In this document: in pieces, positions 24,381-35,207 of the stretch
Numbering within the stretch: position 1 is the first letter of the stretch
How the letters are laid out: every line of letters starts with the position of its first letter
From: Staphylococcus auricularis
GTDB lineage: Bacteria > Bacillota > Bacilli > Staphylococcales > Staphylococcaceae
Assembly: GCF_001500315.1 (NCBI RefSeq)
Contig: NZ_LLER01000010.1
Coordinates: 124,001 to 188,000 of the forward strand
Length of the DNA: 64,000 bases
Direction: 5' to 3'
The notes under the pieces: generated by a model
What the model saw: the letters and a program-made list of their open reading frames with translations, nothing else
Told to the model about the DNA's origin: nothing
Database searches by the model: none
Translations under genes and position numbers: made by a program

Positions 24381-25670
24381 ATGAATATTTTAAAAAATAA
24401 ATTACTCTGGATTGCACCTATAGCAGTCCTCATTATATTAGCACTTTTTGCATTAGCTTTTTATCCAGCTTTTAACCCTAAACCTAAAGAAATCCCCATT
24501 GCAGTCGTGAATAACGATCAAGGTACTGATATTCAGGACAATCATTTAAATATAGGGAAAAAGATCTCTGATAATTTATTAGATAGTGATTCTGATACAA
24601 TCGCTTGGAAACAAGTAGATTCAGAATCAGCGGCACGAAAAGGTATTGAAGATGGAAAATATTTTGGTGTAGCAATTTTTGATAAAAACTTTTCAAAAGA
24701 CGCCATGAGTCAGACACAAAAAGTCATCATAGATGCGAAAAAAGAGGAAATGAAAGACAAAGTGAAATCTGGAGAGATTCCTCCAGCTCAAGCAAAACAA
24801 ATGCAACAAAAAATGGCTCAATCTGGAGCTGATAGTGATATCGATGTCACTCAAGCGAAACTGAAAACGATCGTGAATAGTGGGGCATCTATGCAAGCTG
24901 CTCAAGTTTCAACCAACGTACTCAGTGGCATGAGTGATCGTATTAATAATCAAATTACGAAACAAAGCATCGAGACATTAGAAAAACAAGATGTGAAAGT
25001 GGATGCGAGTGACATTAATGGCATCAACACACCAGTGAAAGCAGATAACGAAAAAATTCATGAAGTAAAAGATCATCAAGCAGGTGGTAATGTACCATTC
25101 TTAATGTTCATGCCAGTTTGGATTGGTTCTATTGTTGTCTCTGTGCTACTTTTATATGCATTTAGATCAAGTAATAATATCACACGCCCACAACGTTTAA
25201 CTGCGGCAGGTATACAAATGGCAATCGCTGTAGTGACTTCATTTGTCGGAGCTTTCAGTTATGTGCATTTCATGGGCGGCGTTCTCGGATTCCACTTTGA
25301 TGAACCGAACAAGATTGCATTATTTATCGCTATCGCAATGATTGGGTTTATCGGTTTAATCGTAGGTACAATGACATGGATCGGTCTACCTGCATTACCT
25401 ATATTCTTAATTGCCATGTTCTTTAGCATGCAACTGGTCACTTATCCGAAAGAAATGTTACCGGATTTCTATCAAAAATATATCGTCGGTTGGAATCCAT
25501 TTACGCATTATGCGAATAGCTTAAGAGAACTCATCTATATGAATCACAGCATTCAATTAGATAGCACAATGTGGATGTTTATCGGCTTTATGATCTTTGG
25601 TGTGATCGCGATTGTGACTGCATCACTTATTAGAAAACATAGCGATAAAAGTTATCAAGTTCCATCATAA
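24381..25670 (+). CDS. YhgE/Pip-type ABC-2 family membrane protein
   Basis: 429 residues. One N-terminal membrane helix, a large extracytoplasmic domain (about residues 35-240) beginning I-P-I-A-V-V-N-N-D-Q-G-T, then five or six C-terminal helices of the ABC-2 permease type. This layout is shared by YhgE/Pip and phage-infection-protein relatives and by exporters of the type VII-associated and drug-resistance kinds. AAAAAGGAG precedes the ATG. No ATPase is adjacent, so either it works alone or with an ATPase elsewhere. TetR control is inferred from the divergent neighbour. Confidence 0.82.
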   Translation: MNILKNKLLWIAPIAVLIILALFALAFYPAFNPKPKEIPIAVVNNDQGTDIQDNHLNIGKKISDNLLDSDSDTIAWKQVDSESAARKGIEDGKYFGVAIFDKNFSKDAMSQTQKVIIDAKKEEMKDKVKSGEIPPAQAKQMQQKMAQSGADSDIDVTQAKLKTIVNSGASMQAAQVSTNVLSGMSDRINNQITKQSIETLEKQDVKVDASDINGINTPVKADNEKIHEVKDHQAGGNVPFLMFMPVWIGSIVVSVLLLYAFRSSNNITRPQRLTAAGIQMAIAVVTSFVGAFSYVHFMGGVLGFHFDEPNKIALFIAIAMIGFIGLIVGTMTWIGLPALPIFLIAMFFSMQLVTYPKEMLPDFYQKYIVGWNPFTHYANSLRELIYMNHSIQLDSTMWMFIGFMIFGVIAIVTASLIRKHSDKSYQVPS

Positions 25671-25902
25671 TCTCGGTTTTAAAGAGGGGAATAACCAATA
25701 CCCTTGTATAGACGGACCGGTACCTGAGTAAAATTAAGTAAACATCTAAGGTATAACGGCTTAGTTATATCAAGGATATCCATCATGCACCTCGCTTTAA
25801 AAAGTGTCACAGACCCCGAATTTTAATCTTAAATTTACATTAGCTTAACAAACTTTAGTTAGAATTGTTGTTGGTCAGAATTTTATTTTGTGAGGTGCAG
25901 AT

Positions 25903-27569
25903 ATGGATGCTTCGGTTATGGAAATTATCTTTACCTTTATTGGTGGTTTAGGTATTTTCCTCTATGGGATTAAGCAAATGGGTGATGGTTTACAAGAGGC
26001 AGCAGGTGACAGATTAAGAAGAATCTTAAACACATTCACAAGTAACCCGATTATGGGTGTACTTACTGGTATGCTTGTTACCATCTTGATTCAAAGTAGT
26101 TCTGGGACAACGGTTATTACGATAGGCCTTGTAACAGCCGGCTTTATGACAATGCGTCAAGCGATCGGTGTTGTAATGGGGCTAACATCGGTACAACAGT
26201 TACAGCATTTATCATTGGGATTAACGTCGGAGATTATGCATTACCAATCTTAGCTATTGGTGCATTTTTAATCTTCTTTGTACAAAAACGCATGGTTAAA
26301 AACATCGGTATGATTCTCTTTGGTTTTGGTGCACTCTTCCTCGGTCTTGAATTAATGAGTAGCGCAGTTGAACCATTAGCAGATCTTAAAGGATTTAACC
26401 AATTCATGTTAAATATGTCTAGCAACCCTATCTATGGTGTCATTGCTGGTACATTACTAACATTAATTGTACAAAGTTCTAGTGCCACAATTGGTATTTT
26501 ACAAGGATTCTTTGAAAATGATCTTGTATCATTACATGGTGCGTTACCAATCTTACTAGGTGATAACATCGGTACAACAATCACGGCTGTATTAGCAAGT
26601 TTAGCTGGTACACTTGCAGCAAAACGTGTTGCATTAGCGCACGTTACATTTAACGTTATCGGTGCGACCATCTTCTTGATTGGTTTACCAGTCTTTGAAT
26701 TCTTAATGGAAAGACTTCAAGAAGCAATTAACTTACAACCTAAAATGGTTATCGCTTTCGCACACGGTACATTCAACGTAACGAATACAATCATTCAATT
26801 ACCATTTATTTTCGTCATTGCTTGGATTGTTACGAAAATTATTCCTGGTGAAGACATCAGTGAAAAATACAGACCTAAACCAGTGGATAAAAACTTGATC
26901 AATCGTGCACCAAGTCTTGCATTACAAGAAGTGCAAGAAGATATCCAAAACATTGGTCGCATGACTTTAGACATGTTGAAACAAGTTAATTCAACAGATC
27001 AAAAAGTAGCTAAAGAAATTGAACAAAAACAAATGGCAGTTGAAAACTTAAGCGACAACGCAAGAGAGTATCTCAATAAGATTTCTGAGAAAAACTTATC
27101 GAGAGACGACGCGGAACGACTTTCAGTACTGTTAGATATGAACCGCACATTAGCTAAAATTGCTGGTTTAACTCAGTCTTACAGTGAAGACTTGCAACAA
27201 GAAGAACGCGATAACATCAAAATTTCTTCTAAAGCACAACAAAGTATTGATACCTTATATCAATACGTCACAACTTCTTTCGAAAAAACAATCGATACAA
27301 TCAATGTTTACGATAGAGTTGAAAAACTAGAAATTATTGAACGTAGTCAAGAATCTTACAAACTAGAACATGATTTACGTAAGAAACATATTAAACGTCT
27401 ACGTTCAGGTGAATGTTCAATGCAAGGTGGATTACTCTACATCGATATGATTGGTATCCTAGAACGTATTGGTTATCATTCACGTAATATTTCTGAAGCA
27501 ATGCTTACACTTGGTGAAGATGAAGGTACGATTTCATCAGAATCAAATCCAGAATGGTCTTATCAATAA
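25903..27569 (+). pseudogene. Na/Pi cotransporter family protein, split by a one-base frameshift
   Basis: The 5' frame (116 residues) has the first phosphate-transport repeat with I-Q-S-S-S-G-T-T-V. It then leaves frame at a G4 run (26178-26181). Adding one G restores M-G-A-N-I-G-T-T-V-T-A-F and joins the second frame, which carries the second repeat V-Q-S-S-S-A-T, G-D-N-I-G-T-T-I-T-A and a C-terminal PhoU-like helical domain. The repaired protein would be 555 residues, close to staphylococcal NptA. GAGGTG precedes the ATG. As read, the second part lacks its own clear ribosome binding site. Sequencing error in the homopolymer is a serious alternative. Confidence 0.87.
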
Positions 27570-27597
27570 GATTCATTTAAGTTCATGTGATAGACAT

Positions 27598-27645
27598 AAC
27601 CCCGATAGTGGACCTCGTAAGGTTCTGCTATCGGGGTTTGTTTTT
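27598..27645 (+). terminator. Terminator after the Na/Pi gene
   Basis: AACCCCGATAG / CTATCGGGGTT, with inner GGACCT / AGGTTC pairing and a TTTGTTTTTG tail. Confidence 0.9.
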
Positions 27646-27710
27646 GTTTGCGATATTGTCATTTTTATTTCGTGCAAAATATCCTATAATAACATCGAGG
27701 AGGACAATGT

Positions 27711-28124
27711 ATGCGACGAATTTTATATGCGTTTTTATTTTATACGATTGTTGGATTATTGAGCGGCTTTTATTACCGTGAATTGACAGTAGCATATCAT
27801 TTCACAGGTGATTCACAACTGGTCGTCGTGCACACCCACGCCTTAATCTTGGGTATGTTCATGCACCTCATTTTAATTGTGCTCGAAAAAGTATTGCATT
27901 TAAGTCAATATTATTTATTCAACTGGTTCTTTATTATTTATAATTTAGGTGTTGTCATCACGGTGGGCATGATGTTTATGAAAGGGACGTTCCAAGTCAT
28001 GGGTAAAACGGTTCCCGAATCATTTGCTGGATTTGCAGGCATAGGTCATATGACCATCACAGTTGGCTTCATTCTACTCTTTTTCTTATTGAGAAAAGCA
28101 TTGATCACAAATCCAAAAGCATAA
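27711..28124 (+). CDS. DUF2871 family membrane protein
   Basis: 137 residues with four membrane segments. Features include a histidine pair in V-V-V-H-T-H-A-L-I-L-G-M-F-M-H-L and a later G-I-G-H-M near the last helix, reminiscent of heme-copper or quinol-type membrane proteins, but no cofactor is established for DUF2871. GAGGAGG lies before the ATG. Downstream, after 168 bases, is the IruO-like reductase; cotranscription is not evident. Confidence 0.75.
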   Translation: MRRILYAFLFYTIVGLLSGFYYRELTVAYHFTGDSQLVVVHTHALILGMFMHLILIVLEKVLHLSQYYLFNWFFIIYNLGVVITVGMMFMKGTFQVMGKTVPESFAGFAGIGHMTITVGFILLFFLLRKALITNPKA

Positions 28125-28224
28125 AAGTCATTTTAAAAAGGAATGTCGGGGTGAACATATTCATAGATGTTTGCGTCGACGTTTTTCATATTATAAAGAC
28201 AATATCATATTCAAATACTAGGAT

Positions 28225-28243
28225 ATTATTGATAATCCTTCTC
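28225..28243 (+). promoter_or_regulatory. Weak Fur-box-like sequence upstream of the reductase
   Basis: The 19 bases containing ATTGATAATCCTTCTC match about 14 of 19 positions of the classic Fur consensus GATAATGATAATCATTATC. It lies about 50 bases upstream of the start codon. Low confidence. Confidence 0.3.
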
Positions 28244-28273
28244 ACTTAATGCATAATTGGATTAACGACATAA

Positions 28274-29323
<1,050 letters not shown>

Positions 29324-29357
29324 CTTTATGCTATGATGCTTTTAAAGGAGGAATGTC

Positions 29358-29759
29358 ATGGTTGAGATCACTTATCGTATACCTACGCCAGAAGACTACT
29401 GTAACTTACGACTCGAAGCAGGGATGAGTGCGCGGTCTTTAGCAGCTGCAAAAAAAGGATTGGCCCACGCTTGCTTCACGGTAACCTTATATGAAGATGA
29501 ACGATTAATTGGTATGGGACGTGTCATTGGTGATGGCGGCACAGCTTTTCAAATCGTCGACATCGCAGTGACGCCAAGCTATCAGGGTTATGGATATGGT
29601 AAAAGGATTATGAAAGAAATCATGACTTATCTCGAAAGTGTCGCAGAAGCGGGCACTTATGTAAGCTTAATTGCAGATTATCCTGCAGATCAACTCTATC
29701 AACAATTTGGTTTTCAAAATACTGAGCCTGAATCAGGCGGTATGTACAAGCGTTTTTAA
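29358..29759 (+). CDS. GNAT family N-acetyltransferase
   Basis: 133 residues. Central blocks G-M-G-R-V-I-G-D-G-G and the acetyl-CoA loop Y-Q-G-Y-G-Y-G-K are clear. AAAGGAGGAATGTC sits just before the ATG, 34 bases after the reductase, so the two are likely cotranscribed. Unrelated to the tandem GNAT pair near 15 kb. Acceptor unknown. Confidence 0.87.
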   Translation: MVEITYRIPTPEDYCNLRLEAGMSARSLAAAKKGLAHACFTVTLYEDERLIGMGRVIGDGGTAFQIVDIAVTPSYQGYGYGKRIMKEIMTYLESVAEAGTYVSLIADYPADQLYQQFGFQNTEPESGGMYKRF

Positions 29760-29790
29760 ATCGTGATCGTTAAAATAGGATAAATAAAAA

Positions 29791-29834
29791 AAGCGTCGAT
29801 TGAACAGTTATACGTTCAACCGGCGCTTTTCTTT
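29791..29834. terminator. Terminator between GNAT gene and glcP
   Basis: AAGCGTCGATTGAAC / GTTCAACCGGCGCTT, nearly complete pairing, TTTTC tail; T-rich side also leftwards for glcP. Confidence 0.85.
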
Positions 29835-29873
29835 TGGGAAACATGGACGTTTAATACCATGTTGTTTTCGTGA

Positions 29874-31232
29874 TTATTTATTAATGTTTGCTTCATTCGC
29901 ATTCCTTTTAGAACGTAACTCAGCTTCAATTTGTTCTAAACTGCGTCCGCGTGTCTCTGGTAAGAATTTGATGACGAATAACATCGCAAAAATACCGATC
30001 ACAGCGAAGATTAAGAATACGTAATGAATTGGCAATGCTTCAGATAACATTGGGAAGAATTTAGCTACGAGTAAACTACCAATAGATACAACGAGTGCAG
30101 CTAAACCTGTTGCAGCACCACGTGCACGCATTGGGAAGAGTTCTGGTAACATAACCCAGAAGACAGGGCCCCAAGTGAATCCGAAGAATAAGATAAAGAT
30201 GGTTAAGCATAGGATGATGATCCATGCGGCTGAACCGACACCTAAAAGTGCGATTAAGATAGCCATGATTAACAGTGAACCAATCATACCAATGTTACCT
30301 ACGATGAGTAGGCGTTTACGGTCAAATTTATCAATGATCATAATCGCAAAGATTGTTACGAGCACATTTACTGTACCGATACCCACTGTACCTAGAATTG
30401 AAGAAGATTTGGCAAGTCCTGCTTGTTCTAGGATAGAAGGTGCGTAATAGATGATGGCATTGATACCAATGATTTGTTGGAAGAGACCGAATACACAACC
30501 AATGATGATTGTTGGTAGTAGCCAAGGAGATGTAATGACATTCCACGTGCTTTCAGATACTTTGTTAATTTCACGCATTTCATTGATTTCTTGGTTGATT
30601 TCATCAGCTGGGAATGTGTATTGCATCACATCACGCGCAGCTTTTTCACTTCTATTTTCAAGCAACCAACGGGGACTTTCTGGCATGAAGGCAACCCCAA
30701 TAAGTAAGATGAATGATGGTACAACAGCTAGCCCTAACATCCATCTCCAACCTTCAATAGGTGCAAATGCATAGTTAACTAAGTATGAAGCAAGAATACC
30801 GATTGTAATCATCAATTGGTTTAATGAACTAAGTGAGCCACGTTGTTCGGTAGGCGCCATTTCTGACAGATATACTGGCACAATGGCTGTAGAACCCCCT
30901 ACAGCGAGACCTATTACGAGTCGGCCGATGATTAAAACGGCTACGGATGGTGCGAAGGCTAAAATAAGCGCACCTAAGATATAAACAATTGCAATCACGA
31001 ATACAACGCGACGACGTCCCCATTTATCGGAGAACGGACCACTTGCGGCTGAACCGAAAATGGCACCGATTAACATGGCAGCAACGATGGTTCCTTCTAC
31101 AGAACTACTAATTTGCATATCATCCTTGATGAATAATAATGCTCCGGAAATGACACCCATATCATAACCGTAGAGTAAACCACCGAGTGCCCCTAAGAAG
31201 AAAATTAACTTCTTATTGACTTTTATTCCCAT
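29874..31232 (-). CDS. glcP: Glucose:proton symporter, sugar porter family
   Basis: 452 residues and 12 membrane segments. It carries the sugar-porter signatures: G-G-L-L-Y-G-Y-D-M-G-V-I-S-G in helix 1, D-K-x-G-R-R, P-V-Y-L-S-E-M-A-P, P-E-S-P-R-W-L, Q-Q-I-I-G-I-N-A-I-x-Y-Y, and P-E-T-R-G. It aligns closely with my memory of S. epidermidis GlcP, a glucose-specific symporter. Proton coupling would use the Asp of Y-G-Y-D. AGGAGG precedes the ATG. Its promoter carries a cre site on the -10, indicating catabolite control. Confidence 0.92.
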   Translation of the reverse strand: MGIKVNKKLIFFLGALGGLLYGYDMGVISGALLFIKDDMQISSSVEGTIVAAMLIGAIFGSAASGPFSDKWGRRRVVFVIAIVYILGALILAFAPSVAVLIIGRLVIGLAVGGSTAIVPVYLSEMAPTEQRGSLSSLNQLMITIGILASYLVNYAFAPIEGWRWMLGLAVVPSFILLIGVAFMPESPRWLLENRSEKAARDVMQYTFPADEINQEINEMREINKVSESTWNVITSPWLLPTIIIGCVFGLFQQIIGINAIIYYAPSILEQAGLAKSSSILGTVGIGTVNVLVTIFAIMIIDKFDRKRLLIVGNIGMIGSLLIMAILIALLGVGSAAWIIILCLTIFILFFGFTWGPVFWVMLPELFPMRARGAATGLAALVVSIGSLLVAKFFPMLSEALPIHYVFLIFAVIGIFAMLFVIKFLPETRGRSLEQIEAELRSKRNANEANINK

Positions 31233-31265
31233 AAAATTTTACCTCCTGAATTTTTTTACACATCG

Positions 31266-31296
31266 TAAGTATACGCTTTCATAAAATAAATGTAAA
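31266..31296 (-). promoter_or_regulatory. glcP promoter with cre site over the -10
   Basis: On the minus strand TTTACA (31291-31296), 17 bases, TATACT (31268-31273). The 18 bases at 31266-31283, read TATGAAAGCGTATACTTA, fit the WWTGNAARCGNWWWCNWW cre pattern at every defined position and cover the -10. CcpA binding would repress. Confidence 0.82.
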
Positions 31297-31456
31297 TATT
31301 ATTAATTTTCCGTGAGGACAATTTTAATAAGGAATAGTTGTAAAAGGTAAATTTATCTGTATTGGATATATCCACATAGGGGATAAGAGTGGAAGTCGCT
31401 ATTCTTTGTGAAGGTTAAATATAAGAAAATCAGTTATAAAGCATAGATATTGTATG

Positions 31457-31511
31457 TAAAAAAAGTGGGAGCACCATCTAGTATCTTGAACTGATTGGAT
31501 GTTCCCACTTT
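31457..31511 (-). terminator. Terminator after the TagF-like gene
   Basis: AAGTGGGAGCA (31463-31473) pairs with TGTTCCCACTT (31500-31510); on the minus strand a T7 run follows. Confidence 0.82.
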
Positions 31512-31567
31512 GGATTTCGTGTTTGAAAGCGATATGACTTCTTCTATTTATTTGTCAGTTTCAATCA

Positions 31568-33253
31568 TTAAGACTTAGCTGCTTTTTGAATGAGATGTGC
31601 GATCGTTTCAAAAGCACGGTTATCTTGATTGATGAACGCATTCGATTTAATCGATGACATTTGGTAACTGATTAAATCATTGAGTAAAGCTTTGGCATCA
31701 CTGTAACGTACCATCGCTAGTGCTTGCATGACATTTTCATAGACGCCACGTTCTTCAAGATAGGCATCATGATGCGGTGTATATTGTGAGATTGTTTTAT
31801 TAACAGTTAACGCATCAAAGATAATAGATGAGTAATCAGTAAGGACCACATCAGCGACTAAGATTAAATCTTGTGTTTCTAAATTAGCTGGCGCATGAAT
31901 GACATTTTCTGGAATATAGTCATTATGAGATTCTGTATGTGCTTTATAAATGACATTGTATTTGTTGAGTAATGCATCACTGATTGGTAATAAGTCATCT
32001 TCATCTTGGTTAGATTTCCATGTCGGTGCATAGAGCAACGTTGGTTTTTCTGGATCGAGTTGTAATTCCTTACGAATAAATTCAATGTAAGGTTTATCGT
32101 TGAGTTTATCGATTAAATAACGAACTCTTGGATAGCCGCAACCAATAATGTGTAAGTTATGGTTAGGGAATGCACTATTAAAATAAGGAATGCTATCATC
32201 TGAATCACAAATTAAATAATCTTGTTGTAACCATTTATTGTATTTACGTGCACGGTAGTTATAAATATTTAAATTTTGATGGGGTTCATGACTGTCTAGG
32301 AATAATTTTTTAATCGGTGTACCGTGCCATAACTGTACGATGGTTCCATTCGGTTTTAAATCATCAGGAATGTAACTTTCGAGTACGACAACTTTAGCAG
32401 TTTCGATCAGCGATTTCGTATCAGGGTCGTCTGGTTTTACAAAATTTGGTCCTTTTACGTCTTCAGTGACAAAATAAATCGGCGTACGTGTAGAATGTTT
32501 TGCTAAGTGATTAAACAAATAACGTGAATTGCCTCTAAAACCATAATCAAAGCCTAAAAATACGATATGATTTTCTACTTTGCTAGGATCTTTTTCATAG
32601 ATATAACTTTGTTTTTCATGTTTTGTTTGTAAGTGTGACTTCACAGGTTGATATAACCAATGCGGCGTGAAAAAGCGACTGTATTTTAATAATTTATCCG
32701 TAAAACGGAGGTGTTTCGGCGCTGTTGTTTCACTTCGTTTAAATGGTAATTTATGACGATGTTCATAGGCTAATTTATTCAGATTAAAGTTGGTCGTTTT
32801 TGATAACTGACGCTCAGCAACTTGGTCCCACAATTGTTGTGAAGTTTCAAATGTGCGTTGGAAATCAAATACGACATGGCTGTCTACTTTTATTTGTGAA
32901 TTAAGTAAAGAAAGCACGGCAAGATCGAATAGGTTTTCAACATTATATTGGTCTAAGATTGTCATCACAGTCCCTATATGGAAAATCACATTTGGATAGA
33001 GGTTAATGTTTTCTATCCATTCATTGAATGTGACATACTCGTGACCAAAGTAGCGACAGTCATTGAGATATTGATGATTGATGGTGTAATCAACGACGAT
33101 CGTTTGATCTTCTAATGAAACTGCCGCAAGCATGTCGGGATAAACACTGATTTCATCAGATACGATGGTAAAATGTGTGAACCCTTGTTGAATTGCATTA
33201 TGAAGTTGTGATTTTAAAGATGACCAATCATTCAGTTCGATTTGTTTTATCAT
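31568..33253 (-). CDS. CDP-glycerol glycerophosphotransferase family protein (TagF-like)
   Basis: 561 residues. The C-terminal two thirds has the family motifs: Q-L-W-H-G-T-P-I-K-K-L (catalytic His region), L-Y-A-P-T-W-K-S-N, and V-L-T-D-Y-S-S-I-I-F-D-A near the end. The N-terminal 180 residues are specific to a subset of these enzymes and have no clear motif. Such enzymes add glycerol- or ribitol-phosphate to wall teichoic acid precursors on the inner membrane face. I start at the second ATG, which has AAGG nine bases upstream; the first overlaps that site. A GT4 transferase lies beyond lctP in the same direction. Polymerase versus primase role is undecided. Confidence 0.85.
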   Translation of the reverse strand: MIKQIELNDWSSLKSQLHNAIQQGFTHFTIVSDEISVYPDMLAAVSLEDQTIVVDYTINHQYLNDCRYFGHEYVTFNEWIENINLYPNVIFHIGTVMTILDQYNVENLFDLAVLSLLNSQIKVDSHVVFDFQRTFETSQQLWDQVAERQLSKTTNFNLNKLAYEHRHKLPFKRSETTAPKHLRFTDKLLKYSRFFTPHWLYQPVKSHLQTKHEKQSYIYEKDPSKVENHIVFLGFDYGFRGNSRYLFNHLAKHSTRTPIYFVTEDVKGPNFVKPDDPDTKSLIETAKVVVLESYIPDDLKPNGTIVQLWHGTPIKKLFLDSHEPHQNLNIYNYRARKYNKWLQQDYLICDSDDSIPYFNSAFPNHNLHIIGCGYPRVRYLIDKLNDKPYIEFIRKELQLDPEKPTLLYAPTWKSNQDEDDLLPISDALLNKYNVIYKAHTESHNDYIPENVIHAPANLETQDLILVADVVLTDYSSIIFDALTVNKTISQYTPHHDAYLEERGVYENVMQALAMVRYSDAKALLNDLISYQMSSIKSNAFINQDNRAFETIAHLIQKAAKS

Positions 33254-33557
33254 AATAGACATCCTTCTATTCGCTTAATAATACCTTTATTTTACCATGT
33301 TTGTACGTTCATATTAAACTTTCGATATATTTAACATGAAGATTGTTAGAGAATAAGGACCCAAAGTTGAAATATAATATTCCACTTATAACACCAAAAG
33401 TAAAATTTTGAAATTAAATTTTAACTAGGACAAAGATAGATAAAAAAGAGTAAATATGCCTTAAAAATATGATTGTAATTCGCAAAGAAGGGTGGTATAT
33501 TAATAATGTGAAAAAATTCACAAATAAAATCAACAGCGAAAGAAGAAGTGAAGCAAC
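33254..33557. other. Intergenic region tagF-like / lctP
   Basis: About 300 AT-rich bases between divergent genes. The right third carries the lctP promoter and Rex operator; no gene is seen in the rest. Confidence 0.6.
33473..33523 (+). promoter_or_regulatory. lctP promoter with Rex operator
   Basis: TTGTAA (33473-33478), 17 bases, TATATT (33496-33501). Directly downstream, 33506-33523 reads ATGTGAAAAAATTCACAA, matching 17 of 18 positions of the Rex consensus TTGTGAAWWWWTTCACAA with a perfect 16-base palindrome. Rex represses fermentative genes until NADH rises, so lactate transport should be induced when respiration is limited. Confidence 0.9.
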
Positions 33558-35159
33558 ATGTTAGTAGAGAGTTTCAACCCCTTTAATCATATTTTATTAT
33601 CGAGTTTAGTGGCAGCGACGCCTATTATTCTCTTTTTGCTATGTTTGACGGTGTTTAAAATGAAAGGAATCTATGCGGCAATGATTACGGTTGTCGTTAC
33701 CTTACTCATCGCAGTATTCATCTTCCATCTCCCGAGAGGTATGGCATCAGGTGCTGTGCTAGAAGGTTTCTTTCAAGGTATCATCCCGATAGGTTACATC
33801 GTGATCATGGCAGTGTTATTGTATAAAATCACCGTTGAAACAGGTCAGTTTAACGTGATTCAAGACAGTATCACGAGCATTTCACAAGACCAACGAATTC
33901 AATTATTACTTATTGGTTTTGCGTTTAATGCCTTTTTAGAAGGAGCTGCAGGGTTTGGTGTACCTATTGCGATTTGTGCATTATTGTTAACGCAGCTCGG
34001 TTTTGGACCATTACAAGCAGCGATGCTATGTCTCATTGCCAACGCAGCTTCAGGCGCATTTGGGGCGGTCGGTTTACCTGTAGGTGTGATCGATACATTA
34101 AACCTACCAGGGCACATTTCAGCGATGGATGTCTCACAAATATCTGTGTTCACACTTGCGATTATGAATCTCTGTGTTCCATTTTTATTAATATGGATTA
34201 TTGATGGTTTTAGAGGTATCAAAGAGACCCTCCCAGCCATCCTAGTAGTCAGTTTTACATTTGCGATTAGCCAAGCATTCATTACGTATTTTATGGGCCC
34301 AGAATTAGCAGACATTTTACCACCGCTCATGGCTATGCTCGCATTGGCATTATACTCTAAATCACATCAACCGAAGCATATTTTCCGCATTCAACAAGAT
34401 GCTGAAGTATCGACGCCTGCACGCCATAGCGGTAAAGCGATTCTTTACGCGTGGAGTCCATTTATCATTCTCACTGGAATTGTCATGGTATGGAGTGCAG
34501 CCTCATTTAAAAAACTATTCTTACCTGGTGGCGCCTTACATCATTTAGTGATGAACTTTACGATTCCAGGGACTTATAGTGAATCAGCAAATAAATCAAT
34601 TGTGTTAACATTGAATATTATTGGTCAGACTGGGACAGCCATTTTACTTGCGATTATTATCACTGTGCTCATGTCTCGTCAGATTGGTTTTGGAGATATG
34701 GGACGTTTATTAGGTGTAACGGTCAAAGAATTATGGATTTCGATTTTAACGATTTGCTTTATTCTTGCCGTATCGAAACTTACGACGTATGCAGGCTTAG
34801 CAAGTGCCATGGGAGAAGGAATCGCAAAAGCGGGTGGTATCTTCCCACTGTTATCACCGATTCTCGGTTGGATTGGTGTGTTTATGACTGGATCTGTAAC
34901 GAACAACAATTCATTATTTGCGCCAATTCAAGCTTCAGTCGCGCAAAATATAGGCACGAACGGGGCATTGCTCGTTTCTGCCAACACAGCGGGTGGGGTT
35001 GCTGCTAAGATGATTTCACCTCAATCGATCGCTATTGCTACAGCAGCTGTTAAACAAGTAGGTAAAGAGTCAGAATTATTAAAAATGACGTTACGTTATA
35101 GTGTTGTGATGTTGCTCTTTATCTGTATCTGGACTTTAATATTAAATACATTGTTATAA
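33558..35159 (+). CDS. lctP: L-lactate permease
   Basis: 533 residues with about 12-14 membrane segments. Family blocks include F-L-E-G-A-A-G-F-G-V-P-I-A-I, A-N-A-A-S-G-A-F-G-A-V-G-L-P-V, and the C-terminal M-T-G-S-V-T-N-N-N-S-L-F and S-A-N-T-A-G-G-V-A-A-K-M-I-S-P-Q-S. It moves lactate with protons. Divergent from the TagF-like gene. Its proximity to mqo reproduces the S. aureus lctP2-mqo2 neighbourhood, though here a GT4 gene lies between. Confidence 0.95.
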   Translation: MLVESFNPFNHILLSSLVAATPIILFLLCLTVFKMKGIYAAMITVVVTLLIAVFIFHLPRGMASGAVLEGFFQGIIPIGYIVIMAVLLYKITVETGQFNVIQDSITSISQDQRIQLLLIGFAFNAFLEGAAGFGVPIAICALLLTQLGFGPLQAAMLCLIANAASGAFGAVGLPVGVIDTLNLPGHISAMDVSQISVFTLAIMNLCVPFLLIWIIDGFRGIKETLPAILVVSFTFAISQAFITYFMGPELADILPPLMAMLALALYSKSHQPKHIFRIQQDAEVSTPARHSGKAILYAWSPFIILTGIVMVWSAASFKKLFLPGGALHHLVMNFTIPGTYSESANKSIVLTLNIIGQTGTAILLAIIITVLMSRQIGFGDMGRLLGVTVKELWISILTICFILAVSKLTTYAGLASAMGEGIAKAGGIFPLLSPILGWIGVFMTGSVTNNNSLFAPIQASVAQNIGTNGALLVSANTAGGVAAKMISPQSIAIATAAVKQVGKESELLKMTLRYSVVMLLFICIWTLILNTLL

Positions 35160-35164
35160 TCATC

Positions 35165-35201
35165 AAAAAGAGCTGAGACCATTCGTGTCTCAGCTCTTTT
35201 T
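35165..35201. terminator. Terminator between lctP and the GT4 gene
   Basis: AAAAAGAGCTGAGAC / GTCTCAGCTCTTTTT, seven-base loop; bidirectional. Confidence 0.92.
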
Positions 35202-35207
35202 CATGTA

